NCBI RefSeq assembly: GCF_001419985.1
Contig: NZ_LJAL01000008.1
Location: forward strand, 62,001-126,000
Direction: 5' to 3'
DNA length: 64,000 nucleotides
DNA from: Loktanella sp. 5RATIMAR09
Lineage (GTDB): Bacteria > Pseudomonadota > Alphaproteobacteria > Rhodobacterales > Rhodobacteraceae
Part shown: positions 9,661 to 19,481 of the stretch, piece by piece
Position numbering within the stretch: the first letter of the stretch is position 1
Layout of the letters: every line of letters starts with the position of its first letter
The notes under the pieces: generated by a model
The model's input: only the letters and a program-made list of their open reading frames with translations
The model's database searches: none
What the model was told of the DNA's origin: nothing
Position numbers and translations under genes: made by a program

Positions 9661-11139
9661 TTAGTCTTCCAGCACGAGGGCCACAAAGCGCGGGTCTCCG
9701 CCGCGGCGCACCAGCAGCAACAACGACTTGCGTCCTGCCTCTGTCGCTGCTTCGATCCGGTCTTCCAGATCCGCAATCGTGGACACGGCTTGTTGGCCCG
9801 CCTCGGTGATTACGTCACCTTCCAGCAGCCCTTTGGATGCGGCCTCGGAGTCCGGGTCGATCGCCGTGATCACCAGACCTGTATCGACGGTCAATGAAAA
9901 TTGATCCGTCAGTTCCGGCGTGATCTCCGAGAGCGTCAGACCAAGGATCTCGGACTGCTCTGGCTCGCCCTCTTCTGTTGAAGCGGGGAATGCCACAGCC
10001 TCGGACGTTTCACGGCGCCCCAAGATCACAAGCAGGTCTTCCATTTCACCATTGCGTAGCACGCCAACGGGCACCTCGGTACCTACGGGCGAGTTTCCGA
10101 CAATGCGGACCAGTTCGCGCGTATCCTCAATTTCGATCCCGTCGAAATTCAGGATCACGTCACCCGCCAACATCCCCGCGTTTTCCGCCGGTCCCGGCGG
10201 CACATCGGTCACCAGCGCACCGCGGGCCATATCCAGACCTTCGATCGCTTCGACCATGTCAGGTGTCACGTCCTGAATACGCACACCCAGCCAGCCACGG
10301 CGCGTTTCGCCGAATTCGATTAACTGGTCCACCACATTGGTCACAACAGCCGATGACATCGCGAAGCCGATGCCAATCGAGCCACCATTGGGCGACAGGA
10401 TCGCGGTGTTCACGCCGATGACTTCACCGTCCATGTTGAACAACGGGCCACCCGAATTACCACGGTTGATGGCAGCGTCGGTCTGGATGTAGTCGTCATA
10501 GGTTCCTGAAAGCGCACGGTTGCGGGCCGACACGATGCCGGCAGACACCGAAAAGCCCTGCCCGAGCGGGTTACCCATCGCCAAGACCCAGTCACCGACG
10601 CGCGCTCCTTCGGTGTTGCTGTCGCCGAATTCAACGAACGGCAGATTATCAAGATCAACTTTCAGAACGGCAATATCCGTATTCGGGTCTGTGCCGATCA
10701 ATTCGGCGGGCACACCGGGTTCGCCACCGGGGAAGAATTCGATCAGAATTTCATCCGCACCTTCGATCACGTGGTTGTTGGTCACGATGAACCCATCCGC
10801 GGAGATCACGAAACCGGAGCCCAGCGCCGATGAGCGGCGTGCGCCCTGGCCCGGCCCGCGGTCGAGGTCATTGAAGAAATCTTCGAATGGCGAGCCCTCT
10901 GGGACAAGGCCCTGCGGCCCAGTCCGGCCGGCGACGGTCGTGCTGGTTGTGATATTGACAACGGCCGGGCTGACCTGTTCGGCCAGATCGGCGAATGTTT
11001 CGGGGCGTTGCTGCGCGGTAGCGAATGTCACCTGCGCAAGGACCATGGCGAAAGCGACCGCCAAGGTCGTGACGAAAGCCATCAACAGACCGCGCATGCG
11101 CTGCTGATCTCGGCTGGCTGCGATTGCCTTGGACTTCAC
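9661..11139 (-). CDS. degP: Do-family periplasmic serine protease (HtrA/DegP/MucD)
   Basis: A periplasmic protease/chaperone for misfolded envelope proteins. The protein has 492 residues from a GTG at 11139 with AGGAG 7 bases upstream; an earlier in-frame start lacks a site. It has an N-terminal signal/anchor (residues 17-42). The trypsin-like domain carries the triad His123 (VTNNHVIEGAD), Asp155 (NTDIAVLKVD) and Ser229 (INRGNSGGPLF). Two PDZ domains follow, the first starting near RRGWLGVRIQDV and the second after EILGLTLSEITPEL. It lies downstream of hflK-hflC on the same strand but is separated by a terminator, so it is probably a separate transcript. The hflK-hflC-degP order is common in alphaproteobacteria. 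Confidence 0.94.
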   Translation of the reverse strand: MKSKAIAASRDQQRMRGLLMAFVTTLAVAFAMVLAQVTFATAQQRPETFADLAEQVSPAVVNITTSTTVAGRTGPQGLVPEGSPFEDFFNDLDRGPGQGARRSSALGSGFVISADGFIVTNNHVIEGADEILIEFFPGGEPGVPAELIGTDPNTDIAVLKVDLDNLPFVEFGDSNTEGARVGDWVLAMGNPLGQGFSVSAGIVSARNRALSGTYDDYIQTDAAINRGNSGGPLFNMDGEVIGVNTAILSPNGGSIGIGFAMSSAVVTNVVDQLIEFGETRRGWLGVRIQDVTPDMVEAIEGLDMARGALVTDVPPGPAENAGMLAGDVILNFDGIEIEDTRELVRIVGNSPVGTEVPVGVLRNGEMEDLLVILGRRETSEAVAFPASTEEGEPEQSEILGLTLSEITPELTDQFSLTVDTGLVITAIDPDSEAASKGLLEGDVITEAGQQAVSTIADLEDRIEAATEAGRKSLLLLVRRGGDPRFVALVLED

Positions 11140-11304
11140 GGCAAATCTCCTTTTGTTGAAATAGGGGCGCAAGACAGCGGCCCCTCTTGTTTTCTGATGT
11201 TCTATGTAGGGCGCGAATTGTGCAACGCAAACTTCACATTCAAATTCTCAAGACCCTGTGATTTTTTGTGCAAGCCTTGAAACACTTGCCTTGGAGCGGG
11301 GCAA

Positions 11305-11334
11305 TAAAAAAGGGCCAGCACGGTGGCTGGCCCT
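11305..11334 (-). terminator. Terminator downstream of hflC
   Basis: A 9-bp perfect stem (AGGGCCAGC at 11311-11319 with GCTGGCCCT at 11326-11334), followed on the minus strand by a run of Ts. It ends the hflK-hflC transcript ahead of degP. Confidence 0.88.
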
Positions 11335-11357
11335 TCCGGTCGCAATAAGCAGAAAAC

Positions 11358-12239
11358 CTACTGGCCTGCAGCGCGGCCCTGATCGGACTTCAGATAGTTG
11401 AAGAACTCGTTGTCAGGTGAGAGCACCATGGTCGAATTGCCTGGTGTCAAAGAGCGCTGGTAGGCTGTCATGGACCGATAGAATTCAAAGAATTCAGGAT
11501 CAGCACCAAAGGCTTGCGCGAAGATCTCGTTCCGGCGGGCGTCAGCCTCACCCTGAATGATCTGGCTTTCGCGTTCTGCCTCGGACACCAGTTCGATCAC
11601 CGTACGGTCGGCACCGGCGCGGATACGCTGGGCCGCTTCGTTACCGCGGGCGCGTTCGTCGGCGGCTTCGCGGTCACGCTCGGCCTTCATCCGCTCGTAG
11701 GTGGCGTTAAGGTTCTCGGTCGGCAGGTCAGTCCGCTTCAGGCGCACGTCAAGGACTTGCAAACCCAGCGGGCGCGCTTCCTCGATGGCCTGATTGCGAA
11801 TGCGCAGCATCAGCGCGGCGCGGTCCACCGACAGAATGTCGTTGGATGTCACAGAACCCAGAACCTCGCGGGTTTCGGCCCGCAGGATACTGTCCAGACG
11901 CAGGGCCGCAGCCTCTTCGCCACCTGCACCAACGGCACGGCGGAACTGTTCAACATCCACGATGCGGTAGCGCGCGAAGGCATCGACCACAAGGCGGCGA
12001 TCATCGGCTGGCGTCACCTCAAGCGGGTCCAGATCACGGCTCAGAATGCGGTCGTCATAACGCACGACTTCCTGAATGAGCGGTATTTTGAACCCCAGAC
12101 CGGGATCCTCCTTGACTTTCACGATCTGGCCAAACTGGAGCACCAGCGCCTTTTCGCGTTCGTCCACCACAAAGACCGAAGACAGCGCACCGATCACAAC
12201 AACCGCGACTGCGGGCAAAAGAAATGCTGATTTACGCAT
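11358..12239 (-). CDS. hflC: HflC, modulator of FtsH protease
   Basis: An inner-membrane SPFH/prohibitin-family protein of 293 residues that forms the HflKC cage around FtsH. It has an N-terminal transmembrane segment (residues 5-24), then the SPFH domain (VDEREKALVLQFGQIVKVKE), then a charged helical region (about 170-245) rich in Arg/Glu/Ala. The ATG overlaps the hflK stop (ATGA), so the pair is translationally coupled. Confidence 0.95.
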   Translation of the reverse strand: MRKSAFLLPAVAVVVIGALSSVFVVDEREKALVLQFGQIVKVKEDPGLGFKIPLIQEVVRYDDRILSRDLDPLEVTPADDRRLVVDAFARYRIVDVEQFRRAVGAGGEEAAALRLDSILRAETREVLGSVTSNDILSVDRAALMLRIRNQAIEEARPLGLQVLDVRLKRTDLPTENLNATYERMKAERDREAADERARGNEAAQRIRAGADRTVIELVSEAERESQIIQGEADARRNEIFAQAFGADPEFFEFYRSMTAYQRSLTPGNSTMVLSPDNEFFNYLKSDQGRAAGQ

Positions 12240-13378
12240 CAGTTGGTTCCTCCAGATGTCGGTGTGCGGCGCAGTTCGTTCAGCGGCAGGTATGGCACAA
12301 CGCCCTGTCCACCACCCTGGCCTTCGTCCAGCAGGATGATATCGACACCACCCAGCACGGATTCCATTGTCTCGAGATAAAGACGTTTGCGTGTGACTTC
12401 CGGTGCGCGCGCATATTCCGCAAGAACAGCCGTAAACCTGCTGGCTTCACCTTCGGCTTCATTGACCACGCGGGCCCGGTAACCTTCGGCCTGCTCAAGG
12501 ATTTGCGCTGCCCGACCACGGGCCTCTGCAACCACCTGGTTGGCATAAGCATCAGCCACGTTCTGCACCCGGTCACGCTCCTGCTCGGCGTCCTGCACCG
12601 CGCGGAAAGACGCGATGACGGGTTCGGGCGGGTCGGCCTTGTCAAAGTTTACACGAATGACGGCAATACCGGAGTCGTAGCTGTCCAGTGTTTCCTGGAT
12701 CATGTCGCGCAACCGGTCTGCAATCGCACCACGGTCACGGTTCAGGATTGGGGCCAGCTCGGACTGCGAGATAATCTCGCGCATCGCTGATTCAGCGACC
12801 GCTTCGATTGTCTGGGGCGGGTTGGCCAGGTTGAACAGATACTCTTCGGGATCGACAATGTTCCAGACAACCTGAAAGTCGATATCGACGATGTTCTCGT
12901 CACCGGTCAGCATCAGACCCGCATCCATGCCGGTGCGGCTGGTGCCGATGTCGATATTCCGCTCGGTCGTGACGGTGATCACCTCGCGGGTCACAATCGG
13001 CCATGGGGCAAAGTTCAAACCGGGTTCGCCGATTTCCAGAAAGTCACCCAGAAACAACTCAACAGCGCGTTCTTCGGGCCGCACTGTGTAGAAAGAGGCA
13101 TAGAGCCAGAGTGCCGCGACAGCCAGAATACCAAGGCCCACGGTGCCGCGCGTCATTTGCGGACCGTCGCCACCCGTGCCACCGGACCCGCCGCGTCCAC
13201 CGCCGCCGCCCATAAGGACACGCAATTGTTCGCGGCCCTTGTTCACCAGTTCGTCGATTTCGGGAATGTTCGGACCATCATTGTTGGGCTTACGACCGCC
13301 GCCGCCGCGATTGTCATCGCCGCCGCCCGATCCGTTGTTTCCGCCGCCGCCCCAAGGGCCACCGTTGTTGCCTGCCAT
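12239..13378 (-). CDS. hflK: HflK, modulator of FtsH protease
   Basis: Partner of HflC, 379 residues. The first 75 residues are extremely rich in Gly and Asn (GGPWGGGGNNGSGGGDDN), as in other HflK proteins. A transmembrane helix (about 80-97) leads into the SPFH domain (FYTVRPEERAVELFLG) and a coiled region with VVAEARGRAAQILEQAEGY. It heads the hflK-hflC operon. The upstream 65 bases contain an 18-bp palindrome that also spans the end of gor. Confidence 0.95.
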   Translation of the reverse strand: MAGNNGGPWGGGGNNGSGGGDDNRGGGGRKPNNDGPNIPEIDELVNKGREQLRVLMGGGGGRGGSGGTGGDGPQMTRGTVGLGILAVAALWLYASFYTVRPEERAVELFLGDFLEIGEPGLNFAPWPIVTREVITVTTERNIDIGTSRTGMDAGLMLTGDENIVDIDFQVVWNIVDPEEYLFNLANPPQTIEAVAESAMREIISQSELAPILNRDRGAIADRLRDMIQETLDSYDSGIAVIRVNFDKADPPEPVIASFRAVQDAEQERDRVQNVADAYANQVVAEARGRAAQILEQAEGYRARVVNEAEGEASRFTAVLAEYARAPEVTRKRLYLETMESVLGGVDIILLDEGQGGGQGVVPYLPLNELRRTPTSGGTN

Positions 13379-13442
13379 TGTCTTCCTATGCTTCCTTTCA
13401 GCGTGTGTCGCTAACGTAAACTGTCATTGTGCCATGTGTGGT

Positions 13443-13460
13443 TTGATTTCATGAAATCAA
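13443..13460. promoter_or_regulatory. Perfect 18-bp palindrome at the gor/hflK boundary
   Basis: TTGATTTCATGAAATCAA is its own reverse complement. It covers the gor stop codon (13457-13459) and lies 65 bases upstream of the hflK start. No T-run follows, so an operator for hflK or a processing or structural site is more likely than a terminator. Confidence 0.45.
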
Positions 13461-14893
13461 GCGCTGCGCACGGGTTCCTTCATTGTCACAAGTTCTTCGG
13501 CCATTGTCGGATGAACCGCAACAGTACGGTCGAAATCCTCTTTTGTAGCCCCCATTTTCACGGCAATCCCTGCCAGCTGGATCATCTCGCCCGCATGATC
13601 TGCGACGATATGACAGCCCAGCACCTTGCGGGTTTCCTTGCTGACCACAAGTTTCATCAGAACCCTGTCTTCACGCCCCGCAAACGCGTGGTTCATCGGC
13701 TTGAATGACGTGCAATAAACCTCGATCGGTTCCTGCTCGCCGGCTTTCTCCTCGGTCAGACCCACGGTGCCGAGTTCGGGTTGCGTGAACACCGCAGAGG
13801 GGATCAACTCGTGATCAACCGCTGTCGGGTTGCCCTTAAAGACGGTTTCCACAAAAGCCATGCCTTCGCGGATCGCCACAGGCGTCAGCTGTACACGGTT
13901 CGTCACATCGCCGATGGCATAGATCGACGGCACGCTGGTCTGGCTATATTCATCCACCACGATCTCGCCATGCCGCCCAAGGTCAACGCCAGCGTCCTTT
14001 AGCCCCATGTCTTCTGTATTGGGTGCACGACCAGTCGCAAACAACACCTGATCAAACACATGCTCGGTGCCGTTGGTTGCCTTGACCCAGATCCCGTGCC
14101 CCGCAGATTTATGCGGCAGTGTCGCAGGCTTGCCACCCTCCATCGGGACGCCTTCGCTAATACCCGCAAGGTCCTCTTCGGTGGCGGCCCGCATTTCAAC
14201 AATGTTTGTTCCGAGATGCAGATCAACGCCTTTTGCGCGCATTCCTTCGGCCACCAGCCCGCGCGCCTCGTCATCAAAGCCGCGCAGGATTTGCGCACCG
14301 CGATAGAACTGTGTGACCTGTACGCCAAGACCGTTTAGGATGCCTGCGAATTCGGACGCAATGTAGCCGCCGCCGACAATCAGGATGGATTTGGGCTTAT
14401 CTTCCAGCGTGAATATCTCGTTCGATGTGATGCCCAACTCGGCCCCGGGCATATCGGGGACCACAGGGCGACCGCCGGTTGCGACAAGGATATGTTTGGC
14501 TGTCACATCCTTACCGGTCGAAAGCGTCACAGTGTGCGGGTCTTTTATCTTGGCGCGGGCGTCAATGATGTCCACGCCGGACCCGTCAAGCAGTTTGCGG
14601 TAAATGCCTTCCAGACGGTCCAACTCCGCGCTCAGCTTGGTGCTGAATTTGGACCAGTCAAAAGGCCCGTCCTGCACATCCCAGCCATAAGCGCGGGCAT
14701 CGTCAAACATCTCGGAATAGCCCGAGGCAAAGACCATCAGCTTTTTGGGCACGCAACCGCGGATCACACAGGTCCCGCCCATCCGATATTCCTCGGCCAA
14801 ACCCACCTTGGCCCCCGTCGCTGCGGCCACACGCGCCGCACGAACCCCGCCAGAGCCACCACCGATTACAAAAAGATCATAGTCGAAAGTCAT
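13457..14893 (-). CDS. gor: Glutathione-disulfide reductase
   Basis: A cytoplasmic FAD/NADPH enzyme of 478 residues that keeps glutathione reduced. It has an N-terminal FAD motif (LFVIGGGSGGVRAARVAA), the redox disulfide Cys42/Cys47 in GGTCVIRGCVPKK, an NADPH-binding motif (ILIVGGGYIASEFAGI), and the C-terminal His461/Glu466 pair in VAVHPTMAEELVT. The usual Arg residues for NADPH recognition are not obvious by eye. It is the last gene of the run rpiA, a membrane protein, gor, and its start overlaps the preceding gene by 4 bases. Confidence 0.93.
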   Translation of the reverse strand: MTFDYDLFVIGGGSGGVRAARVAAATGAKVGLAEEYRMGGTCVIRGCVPKKLMVFASGYSEMFDDARAYGWDVQDGPFDWSKFSTKLSAELDRLEGIYRKLLDGSGVDIIDARAKIKDPHTVTLSTGKDVTAKHILVATGGRPVVPDMPGAELGITSNEIFTLEDKPKSILIVGGGYIASEFAGILNGLGVQVTQFYRGAQILRGFDDEARGLVAEGMRAKGVDLHLGTNIVEMRAATEEDLAGISEGVPMEGGKPATLPHKSAGHGIWVKATNGTEHVFDQVLFATGRAPNTEDMGLKDAGVDLGRHGEIVVDEYSQTSVPSIYAIGDVTNRVQLTPVAIREGMAFVETVFKGNPTAVDHELIPSAVFTQPELGTVGLTEEKAGEQEPIEVYCTSFKPMNHAFAGREDRVLMKLVVSKETRKVLGCHIVADHAGEMIQLAGIAVKMGATKEDFDRTVAVHPTMAEELVTMKEPVRSA

Positions 14894-15339
14894 GTTTTGG
14901 CTCCGTTTTCTGCCGCTGGCGGGCTTGAAGGTAGATTGGGACGCGCAGCCTGCACGGCGGCGGTGATCGCGTCCAGTGCATCTGGGGTCAGCATCTTGCG
15001 GCTACAACCGATGTAACGATCTTTCACGTCACCTTGATGGCGATAGGCAAAGACCAAAGCACGTTGATCCGCACCAATACTGGCCCATTGCAGATCATCC
15101 CACTTGAACGAGACCGTCCGCAGCGGGCGATGCAATGTCAGACCATCGGGATCCAAGCGGCCCAGACTTGGGGTGCGCAGATAGCTATAGGCGATGAAGG
15201 CGGCCCAGACCCCGCACAACAGACCAAGGGCAACCTCGATCGCGGTGCCCGAGGTGATAAAATCGTACCAGAGCCAGCTGACCATCACGAAGGTCAGAAT
15301 GGTAAAGAAATGCTGGCGCTGTGTGCGTTTGAATTCCAT
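14890..15339 (-). CDS. Small membrane protein, conserved hypothetical
   Basis: A 149-residue protein from the ATG at 15339. It begins 10 bases after the rpiA stop and ends overlapping the gor start. Two hydrophobic helices (HFFTILTFVMVSWLWYDFI and AIEVALGLLCGVWAAFIAYS) are followed by a soluble part (about 65-149) with alternating beta-type sequence, possibly a PH-like fold. It is translated within the rpiA-gor run. The function is not recognised. Confidence 0.7.
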   Translation of the reverse strand: MEFKRTQRQHFFTILTFVMVSWLWYDFITSGTAIEVALGLLCGVWAAFIAYSYLRTPSLGRLDPDGLTLHRPLRTVSFKWDDLQWASIGADQRALVFAYRHQGDVKDRYIGCSRKMLTPDALDAITAAVQAARPNLPSSPPAAENGAKT

Positions 15340-15349
15340 CGGGTAGCGA

Positions 15350-16138
15350 TCAATCAGAGATATCGACAAAAATATTGTCATCATCCAGCACATCGAACCG
15401 GATCACATTGGCCGCATTGTTGGTGATGTCACGGGTGGTCACGCGGCCATCGCCGTAGCCCACGATGACGACATCGCAGATATCAATGAAAAGCCCGTTT
15501 TCCACAACGCCGGGAATCTGGTTGATCACAAAGCTGAGCTGGCGGGGGTTGCCAATCCTTTTGAGATGCAGATCAAGGATGAAGTTCCCTTCATCGCTGA
15601 CAAAAGGCTGGTCGCCTTTCATCCGCAGCACAACTTCACGTCCCAAAACATCCATCCCTGTCAGCGTTTCAGCGATCAGCCCCTGGGTAATTGACAGTCC
15701 GAAGGGTACGACTTCGACAGGCAGAGGAAATGCGCCCAGCGTGTCGACTTTCTTGCTCGCGTCGGCGACCACGATCATGCGGTCGCTTGCGGTGGCCACG
15801 ATCTTTTCATGCAGATGCGCCCCGCCGCCGCCCTTGATCAAGGTCAGGTTGTCGTCGAATTCATCGGCCCCGTCAAAGGTCAGGTCAAGCCACTTGGCCT
15901 CATCCAAGGTAATGACCTCGATCCCGACTTTCTTGGCCAGCAACGCTGTCCGCTTGGACGTGGGCACGCCTTTGATCTTGAGCCCCTCTTCGCGCACCAT
16001 CTCGCCCAGACATTGCACCAGCCATTCGGCGGTGGATCCCGTGCCAAGGCCGACTTTCATGCCGGATTCGACAAATTCCGTCGCTTGTTTGGCCGCGACG
16101 AATTTCGCTTTGTCGATGGGGGAGAGTTCACCCGACAT
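15350..16138 (-). CDS. rpiA: Ribose-5-phosphate isomerase A
   Basis: Interconverts ribulose-5-phosphate and ribose-5-phosphate in the pentose phosphate pathway. The protein has 262 residues, somewhat longer than E. coli RpiA. Signatures are VGLGTGSTAEW (phosphate loop), LTFDGADEFDDNLTLIKGGG with the catalytic acidic residues, and HEKIVATASDRMIVVAD. It starts the three-gene run leading to gor, so NADPH supply and glutathione reduction may be co-expressed; that link is inference. Confidence 0.96.
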   Translation of the reverse strand: MSGELSPIDKAKFVAAKQATEFVESGMKVGLGTGSTAEWLVQCLGEMVREEGLKIKGVPTSKRTALLAKKVGIEVITLDEAKWLDLTFDGADEFDDNLTLIKGGGGAHLHEKIVATASDRMIVVADASKKVDTLGAFPLPVEVVPFGLSITQGLIAETLTGMDVLGREVVLRMKGDQPFVSDEGNFILDLHLKRIGNPRQLSFVINQIPGVVENGLFIDICDVVIVGYGDGRVTTRDITNNAANVIRFDVLDDDNIFVDISD

Positions 16139-16336
16139 AAATCCACTCCGAAATCTTTACCGGCGCTTTATAGGCAAGAACAACGCCGGGTGCGAGGCCC
16201 CAATTGACGAAAGCCCAGATGCGCCCGCGCGGCGCTGCGTTTTGCGTAACAATGTGTCGTATTTGGCCCCCTCCAACCGCAGAATGCGGATAGGATCAGG
16301 CCAGCAGATCACAGCCCCGCAAGGAACCCGATTTTT

Positions 16337-17710
16337 ATGTTCTTGTCCGTTTTCGATATGTTCAAGGTGGGGGTTGGCCCCTCGTCATCCCATACCATCG
16401 GGCCGATGGTCGCTGCGGCACGGTTTCTGGACCATCTGCGCGCGCTGCCTTTCGGAGTTGCAGGCCTGCGCGCATCGCTGCATGGCAGTCTGGCCTTCAC
16501 AGGCATCGGCCATGCCACGGACCGCGCTGTGATCCTTGGCCTCGCGGGGTTTCGCGCGGATGATTATGATGCTGGCAAAGCAGATGCAGAGCTTGCCCGT
16601 ATCGCAACAGAGCATACGGTCACGCCGGATGGCCTCGGAACGCTGTTGTTTCACCCCAAGGACGATCTGCATTTCGACTATGGCCCCGCTTTGCCCGGTC
16701 ACGCCAATGGCCTGATCCTGCGCGGCACTGACGCACAGGGCGACGTGATTACCCAAATCACCTATTACTCTATCGGCGGGGGATTTGTGTTGACCGAGGC
16801 CGAATTGCAAGCCGGCAAAGACAGCGACACAGGCGCCCCTGTCCCCTTCCCGTTCCAGACCGCACAAGAGATGCTCTCCATGGCCGCCAGATCCGGCAAG
16901 ACTATTGCCGCCATGAAGCAGGCCAACGAACTTTCACGGATGCCCGATACCGATCTGGACAAAGGTCTCGCGCGGATTTGGGAGGTGATGAACAATTGCA
17001 TCAACCGCGGGCTTGAGACGGGCGGTATTTTACCGGGTGGTTTGCAAGTGCGCCGGCGCGCCAAGGGCATTTATGAGGCGCTGCAGGCCGAGCGGGGCAT
17101 GAACCTGACCGCGCCCCATACGATCAATGATTTCATGTCGACCTATGCGATGGCCGTGAACGAGGAAAACGCCGCCGGTGGGCAAGTCGTGACCGCCCCC
17201 ACCAATGGTGCAGCCGGTGTGATCCCTGCGACCATCCGCTATTGGCTGGATCATGTCCCCGGTGCGACGGCGCGCCGCGTGCCGGAATTCTTGCTGACGG
17301 CGGCGGCGATCGGAGGGTTGATCAAATACAACGCCTCGATCTCCGGTGCGGAATGCGGCTGTCAGGCAGAGGTGGGCAGCGCAGCTGCCATGGCCGCGGC
17401 CGGCCTTGCCGCCGTTCTTGGCGGCACCCCGGAACAGATTGAAAATGCAGCAGAAATTGCGCTGGAACACCATCTTGGCATGACCTGCGATCCGGTGAAA
17501 GGTCTGGTGCAAGTGCCCTGCATAGAACGCAACGGTTTGGGGGCGATCAAGGCAGTCTCGGCCGCGTCGCTGGCGCTACGGGGCGACGGTGTGCATCTTG
17601 TCTCACTGGATGTCGCAATTGAGACCATGCGCCAGACTGGTATGGATATGAGCGAGAAATACAAGGAAACGGCGCTGGGTGGTTTGGCAGTGAATGTGCC
17701 AAATTGCTAA
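16337..17710 (+). CDS. sdaA: L-serine ammonia-lyase, iron-sulfur type
   Basis: Deaminates L-serine to pyruvate, using a 4Fe-4S cluster. The protein has 457 residues, the length of the single-chain SdaA family. It starts [19 protein letters not shown], the characteristic beta-domain opening. Cluster cysteines are visible in [12 protein letters not shown] (Cys340, Cys342), MTCDPVKGL (Cys384) and VQVPCIERN (Cys395). AAGGA lies ahead of the ATG. It is monocistronic and divergent from rpiA. Confidence 0.95.
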   Translation: MFLSVFDMFKVGVGPSSSHTIGPMVAAARFLDHLRALPFGVAGLRASLHGSLAFTGIGHATDRAVILGLAGFRADDYDAGKADAELARIATEHTVTPDGLGTLLFHPKDDLHFDYGPALPGHANGLILRGTDAQGDVITQITYYSIGGGFVLTEAELQAGKDSDTGAPVPFPFQTAQEMLSMAARSGKTIAAMKQANELSRMPDTDLDKGLARIWEVMNNCINRGLETGGILPGGLQVRRRAKGIYEALQAERGMNLTAPHTINDFMSTYAMAVNEENAAGGQVVTAPTNGAAGVIPATIRYWLDHVPGATARRVPEFLLTAAAIGGLIKYNASISGAECGCQAEVGSAAAMAAAGLAAVLGGTPEQIENAAEIALEHHLGMTCDPVKGLVQVPCIERNGLGAIKAVSAASLALRGDGVHLVSLDVAIETMRQTGMDMSEKYKETALGGLAVNVPNC

Positions 17711-17826
17711 CCGCACCGCATCGCATCGTTGCAGTTGGAGGGATGCCTCCGGCGGGAGTTTTCAGGGCAAGATGATCCCACGCCCCTGTGATTGTCGCAG
17801 GCCCGTCGAGGACGTAAGGTGCCTCT

Positions 17827-18768
17827 ATGACCACTGACCGTCCTTTTCTTGGCGTCATGCTGATGCTGTGTTTTTGCATACTGGCCCCGCTTGGCGACAG
17901 CATTGCAAAGCTCTTGGGCGGCACGGTTGTGCTCATGATGCTGCTCTTTGCGCGGTTTGCTGTGCAGGCTGTGATGCTTTTGCCGATTGTCGCTGTCAGC
18001 GGCCAAGGCCTGCGCCTACCCCGCACGCTCTGGCTCTGGACGCTGGTCCGCACGGTGCTGCATATTCTGGGCATCGGCCTGATGTTCAGCGCATTGCGCT
18101 ATCTGCCACTGGCCGACGCGCTGGCCATTGCATTCGTTATGCCTTTCATCATGTTGATTTTGGGTCATTTCGCCATGGGCGAAGAGGTGGGCCTGCACCG
18201 CATGGTCGCCTGCGCTGTCGGCTTTTTCGGCACGCTTCTGGTCATTCAACCCAACTTTGTCGCGGTCGGTTATCCCGCGCTTTTGCCTTTGGGCGTTGCT
18301 TTGGTCTTTGCGCTCTTCATGATGGTGACCCGCAAGGTGGCGCGCGCGGTTGATCCGGTCAAGCTACAAGCGATCAGCGGCGTGCAGGCGAGCGTGATCA
18401 TTCTCGCAGTCTATCTGACGTTTCCGACCGCAACCGGCACGGTGTTATTTCGCTATGATGGGGCCACATGGGGCCTTTTGGCGGCTTTGGGGGTGCTTGG
18501 CACATTCGCGCATCTGTTCATGACATGGAGCCTGCGGTTTGCACCCGCGTCAACCCTTGCGCCGATGCAGTACCTCGAAATCCCCATCGGTACGGCGATT
18601 GGCTGGATCGTCTTTTCCGATTTGCCCAACGGGCTGGCCGCGACCGGTATCTTTATCACTGTTGGTGCCGGGCTTTACGTCATTCTGCGCGAACGGCAGC
18701 TTTCATTGCAAGCGCCAGATGCGCGCGCGGCAGGGTCACCAGAACAGGCCCGTCCGTTTCAACCGTGA
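17827..18768 (+). CDS. DMT-superfamily (EamA) transporter
   Basis: An integral membrane permease of 313 residues with about ten hydrophobic helices in two EamA repeats. The first begins near FLGVMLMLCFCILAPLGDSI, the second near LLPLGVALVFALFMMVTRKV. The family exports or imports small metabolites, and the substrate cannot be told. The last 30 codons (a hydrophilic tail from RERQLSLQAPDARA) overlap the convergent thiamine pyrophosphokinase gene by 89 bases. Confidence 0.88.
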   Translation: MTTDRPFLGVMLMLCFCILAPLGDSIAKLLGGTVVLMMLLFARFAVQAVMLLPIVAVSGQGLRLPRTLWLWTLVRTVLHILGIGLMFSALRYLPLADALAIAFVMPFIMLILGHFAMGEEVGLHRMVACAVGFFGTLLVIQPNFVAVGYPALLPLGVALVFALFMMVTRKVARAVDPVKLQAISGVQASVIILAVYLTFPTATGTVLFRYDGATWGLLAALGVLGTFAHLFMTWSLRFAPASTLAPMQYLEIPIGTAIGWIVFSDLPNGLAATGIFITVGAGLYVILRERQLSLQAPDARAAGSPEQARPFQP

Positions 18769-19348
18769 CCGCACCGCCCAACGCTTCGTTTGAAGGGCTG
18801 GTAAAACCGTCCGGTGTCATCCGCGTCTGTGAAAAAGGCCAGCGCACACCGCTGAAAGTGACTGTCGCGTGCCCCAGAGGCATGAGCGATATTCGGGTCC
18901 CGCGGGTGAGCGTGAAAGCGACACGGCCCACAGGTGCGACGAAACTCACCTCATGCGCGTCAACCAGCAGGACAGCCTGTTCCACATAGCGCGCCAGAAC
19001 GTTCAGCACCGAAAGTGCATGATCCAATCGGCCACCCGTAAACCCCACGCCCAGCACGACAGGCGCACTGACCCGTGAAAGTGCTTTTTCAAAATCAGTC
19101 GTCGACTGCTCGGCGATATGATTGAGCTGCCGGGCAAATGTGGCACGCGCCTTGTCCGAAAGACTATCCAGATCCCCGATAACCGCTGCCGGTGTCACAT
19201 CAGCCGCCAGAAGGTGATCTGCACCGCCATCCACGCCTACATAGCTGTTCACAAAGGTAAAAACCGCCGCAATGGTATCTTCTGCGATCGGGGCTCCTCC
19301 TACCAGGCAGATTGCGGTATCACTTGAAACAATCGGTTTGTTTGGCAA
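18680..19348 (-). CDS. thiN: Thiamine pyrophosphokinase
   Basis: Transfers pyrophosphate from ATP to thiamine to make thiamine diphosphate. The protein has 222 residues starting at a TTG (19348) with AGAGG about 9 bases upstream; no in-frame ATG fits better. Motifs are SYVGVDGGADHLL, PAAVIGDLDSLSD, the STTDFEKAL acidic site and GFTGGRLDHAL. The C-terminal thiamine-binding domain contains GTRISLMPLG. It overlaps the transporter gene tail to tail by 89 bases, so the 3' ends share sequence. Confidence 0.9.
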   Translation of the reverse strand: MPNKPIVSSDTAICLVGGAPIAEDTIAAVFTFVNSYVGVDGGADHLLAADVTPAAVIGDLDSLSDKARATFARQLNHIAEQSTTDFEKALSRVSAPVVLGVGFTGGRLDHALSVLNVLARYVEQAVLLVDAHEVSFVAPVGRVAFTLTRGTRISLMPLGHATVTFSGVRWPFSQTRMTPDGFTSPSNEALGGAVTVETDGPVLVTLPRAHLALAMKAAVRAE

Positions 19349-19481
19349 TGATTGAACCTCTATTCACAAACATTCCTCAAAAGGGTCATAATATGATCCT
19401 CAATGAGACGTGTTCTTGTTTTCAATTAAGAATGACTATGTGTCTAGCGGGCCGCCGCTGATTAACGAAAGAAAGCGCTTA

